Origin: UBA2336 sp964404445
Lineage (GTDB): Bacteria; Bacteroidota; Bacteroidia; Cytophagales; Cyclobacteriaceae
Reading direction: 5' to 3'
NCBI GenBank assembly: GCA_964404445.1
Contig: CAYOJW010000001.1
Location: 434,001 to 498,000, forward strand
DNA length: 64,000 nt
Position 1 is the first letter of the stretch. Every line of letters starts with the position of its first letter. The notes under the pieces are model-generated. The model saw nothing but the letters and a program-made list of their open reading frames with translations, searched no databases and was not told the origin of the DNA. This document shows, one piece after another, positions 62,548 through 64,000 of this stretch. The translations under genes were made by a program, and so were the position numbers.

Positions 62548-64000
62548 ATGAAAAAAATACTTATCGCCATCGGAATTTTTTTGGTTGTGTTGCTGGCGGC
62601 TGCGTTTATCCTGCCGGTTGTATTTAAAGACGACATCAAGGCGGCCATCGACAAAGAGCTGGCCAAATCTATTAATGCCGATGTGGTATTTGAGGCCGAC
62701 AATTTTTCGTTAACCCTGTTTAAAAACTTTCCCAATATTACAGCCGAAATTAAAGAGCTTGGTGTATTTAACCGCGAGCCGTTTGCAGGCGAACATCTTT
62801 TTGTAGCCGAGAACATTCAGGTAGAAGTAAACCTGAAAGATGTATTGTTTGGCGACCAGCTTCGGCTGAAAGGCATTACATTAGTGCGGCCGCAAATTAA
62901 TATTAGTGTGCTGGCCGATGGCCGTGCAAACTACGACATCACGTACCCGTCAACCGATACGGTAACAACCGATGAAGAACCAGGCGAGTTTTCGTTTGGT
63001 ATCGATCATTGGGAAATAGTTGACGGTGATGTGAAGTACGATGACAAATCGATTCCGTTTTTGTTAGCGATAAAAGGATTGAACCACAACGGGAGTGGTG
63101 ATTTTACGCAAAGTGTTTTTGATCTCAAAACAAAAACAACAGTTGATACCCTTACCGTGGCGTACGATGGTACAGAATACCTGAGCAACAAACACGCGGC
63201 AATAGACATGACCATTTCTATCAGCGAAGAATACACGAAATATACATTTAAAGAAAACAGCACGAAGCTGAATGACTTTGCCATGAGTTTCGATGGCTGG
63301 TTTAAAATGAATGAGAACGACTACGGCATGGACATCTCGTTCAAGAGTCCTGAAAACACATTTAAGAGTTTGCTGTCGTTAGTGCCCGGTATGTACACCG
63401 AAAGCTTTAAGAATATCGAAACCAGCGGTGATCTTGCTTTCGATGGATTTGTAAAGGGCACGTATAGCGAAACACAAATGCCGGCCTTTAATGTAGGCTT
63501 AAAAGTTATCGATGCCATGTTTAAATATCCCGACCTGCCCACACCCATCAACAACATTAACCTCGATATGCTGGTTGATAATAAAGACGGCATTATCGAC
63601 AATACAGTTATCGATGTGAAAAAATTTCACATGGATTTTGGCTCGAACCCTGTTGATGCCCGCGCATTGATCAGCAAAATTTATCCGACAACAGTCGATG
63701 CCAACGTATCGGCAAAACTTAATTTGGCTGAGTTGAGCAAAATGTTCCCGGTTGAAGGATTAGCCATGAAAGGAAATTTTGCCCTGAACGTATCGGCAAA
63801 AGGCGTGTACGACAGTTTAAAGAAAACCATTCCGGCTATCGATGCCGCTATGTCGCTGGCGAGCGGTTATGTAAAATCGTCTGAGTTCCCGCTTCCGCTG
63901 GAAGACCTCAAGTTCAGCTCAACCATTAAAAACACATCGGGTAAAATGGCCGAAACCTACATTGCCGTAAAAGACTTTAATATGCTGATGGATGGCGAAA
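62548..64000 (+). CDS. AsmA family protein (5' part; cut by window end)
   Basis: An open frame runs from the ATG at 62548 to the end of the window (484 codons). The N-terminus has one membrane helix (KKILIAIGIFLVVLLAAAFI), then the AsmA-type start FKDDIKAAIDKELAKSINAD and NFSLTLFKNFPNITAEIKEL. The repeated beta-strand pattern that follows is that of the AsmA/TamB-like lipid-transfer bridge. These inner-membrane-anchored proteins help carry phospholipid to the outer membrane. The 3' end is not in the window. Confidence 0.85.
   Translation, partial: MKKILIAIGIFLVVLLAAAFILPVVFKDDIKAAIDKELAKSINADVVFEADNFSLTLFKNFPNITAEIKELGVFNREPFAGEHLFVAENIQVEVNLKDVLFGDQLRLKGITLVRPQINISVLADGRANYDITYPSTDTVTTDEEPGEFSFGIDHWEIVDGDVKYDDKSIPFLLAIKGLNHNGSGDFTQSVFDLKTKTTVDTLTVAYDGTEYLSNKHAAIDMTISISEEYTKYTFKENSTKLNDFAMSFDGWFKMNENDYGMDISFKSPENTFKSLLSLVPGMYTESFKNIETSGDLAFDGFVKGTYSETQMPAFNVGLKVIDAMFKYPDLPTPINNINLDMLVDNKDGIIDNTVIDVKKFHMDFGSNPVDARALISKIYPTTVDANVSAKLNLAELSKMFPVEGLAMKGNFALNVSAKGVYDSLKKTIPAIDAAMSLASGYVKSSEFPLPLEDLKFSSTIKNTSGKMAETYIAVKDFNMLMDGE

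Noticed and set aside
1..64000. tRNA, rRNA, riboswitch and insertion sequences
   Set aside because: I looked for tRNA cloverleaf ends, rRNA blocks, cobalamin/TPP-like leaders and transposase motifs and saw none; a covariance-model search would be decisive.

Overview
The window looks like a chromosomal segment of a member of the Bacteroidota, most likely order Cytophagales. The support is a recognisable gldB gliding-motility lipoprotein gene, many Bacteroidota-type outer-membrane and lipoprotein genes (OmpA/PD40, patatin-barrel, TPR kinases, AsmA), promoters of the TAnnTTTG (-7) type, weak Shine-Dalgarno sequences, and dispersed hairpin repeats between genes. No rRNA, tRNA or CRISPR array was seen.

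Region 1-4 kb is accessory. A minus-strand operon encodes a secreted trypsin-like protease, a HEPN-like protein and a J-domain protein that is frameshifted and runs off the window. A divergent XRE-type regulator follows. Next is a DUF6883/DUF4926 pair in which the DUF6883 frame is broken. Multi-hairpin repeats surround these genes. Region 4-37.7 kb is mostly housekeeping and surface functions: an S9 peptidase, sugar MFS transporter, several two-component proteins, acyl-CoA ligase, polA (with a degenerate proofreading domain), threonine dehydratase, gldB-tpiA-prmA, OmpA proteins, a TPR kinase and its NarL-type regulator, a PQQ-propeller protein, a TPR/LuxR regulator, a roughly 1,600-residue secreted protein and an M20 dipeptidase.

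Region 38.0-50.4 kb is a visibly AT-rich island, all on the plus strand. It opens with a DnaB-like ATPase, followed at once by a structured non-coding RNA with an a1/a2 inverted repeat and a retron-type reverse transcriptase, so this is a retron locus. Then come a metallophosphoesterase, a small protein, two adjacent DUF262 genes (the first with an HNH/DUF1524-like end), three short promoter-gene units (one a truncated copy of another), and a six-gene operon: SPOUT RNA methylase, 59-residue protein, AAA+ ATPase, DEDDh exonuclease, low-molecular-weight phosphatase-like protein and WYL regulator. Six promoters in the island share one bipartite sequence with fixed spacing (CGACA-N3-TTTGG-N13-TAnnTTTG). 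I infer that the island is one regulon, perhaps controlled by its own WYL protein, and that its role is anti-phage or nucleic-acid stress defence.

Region 50.5-64 kb returns to core envelope functions: DsbD, an M23 peptidase, a patatin/beta-barrel protein, two OmpA-family proteins, a transglutaminase-like protein, an aldehyde dehydrogenase, and an AsmA-family protein cut by the window end.
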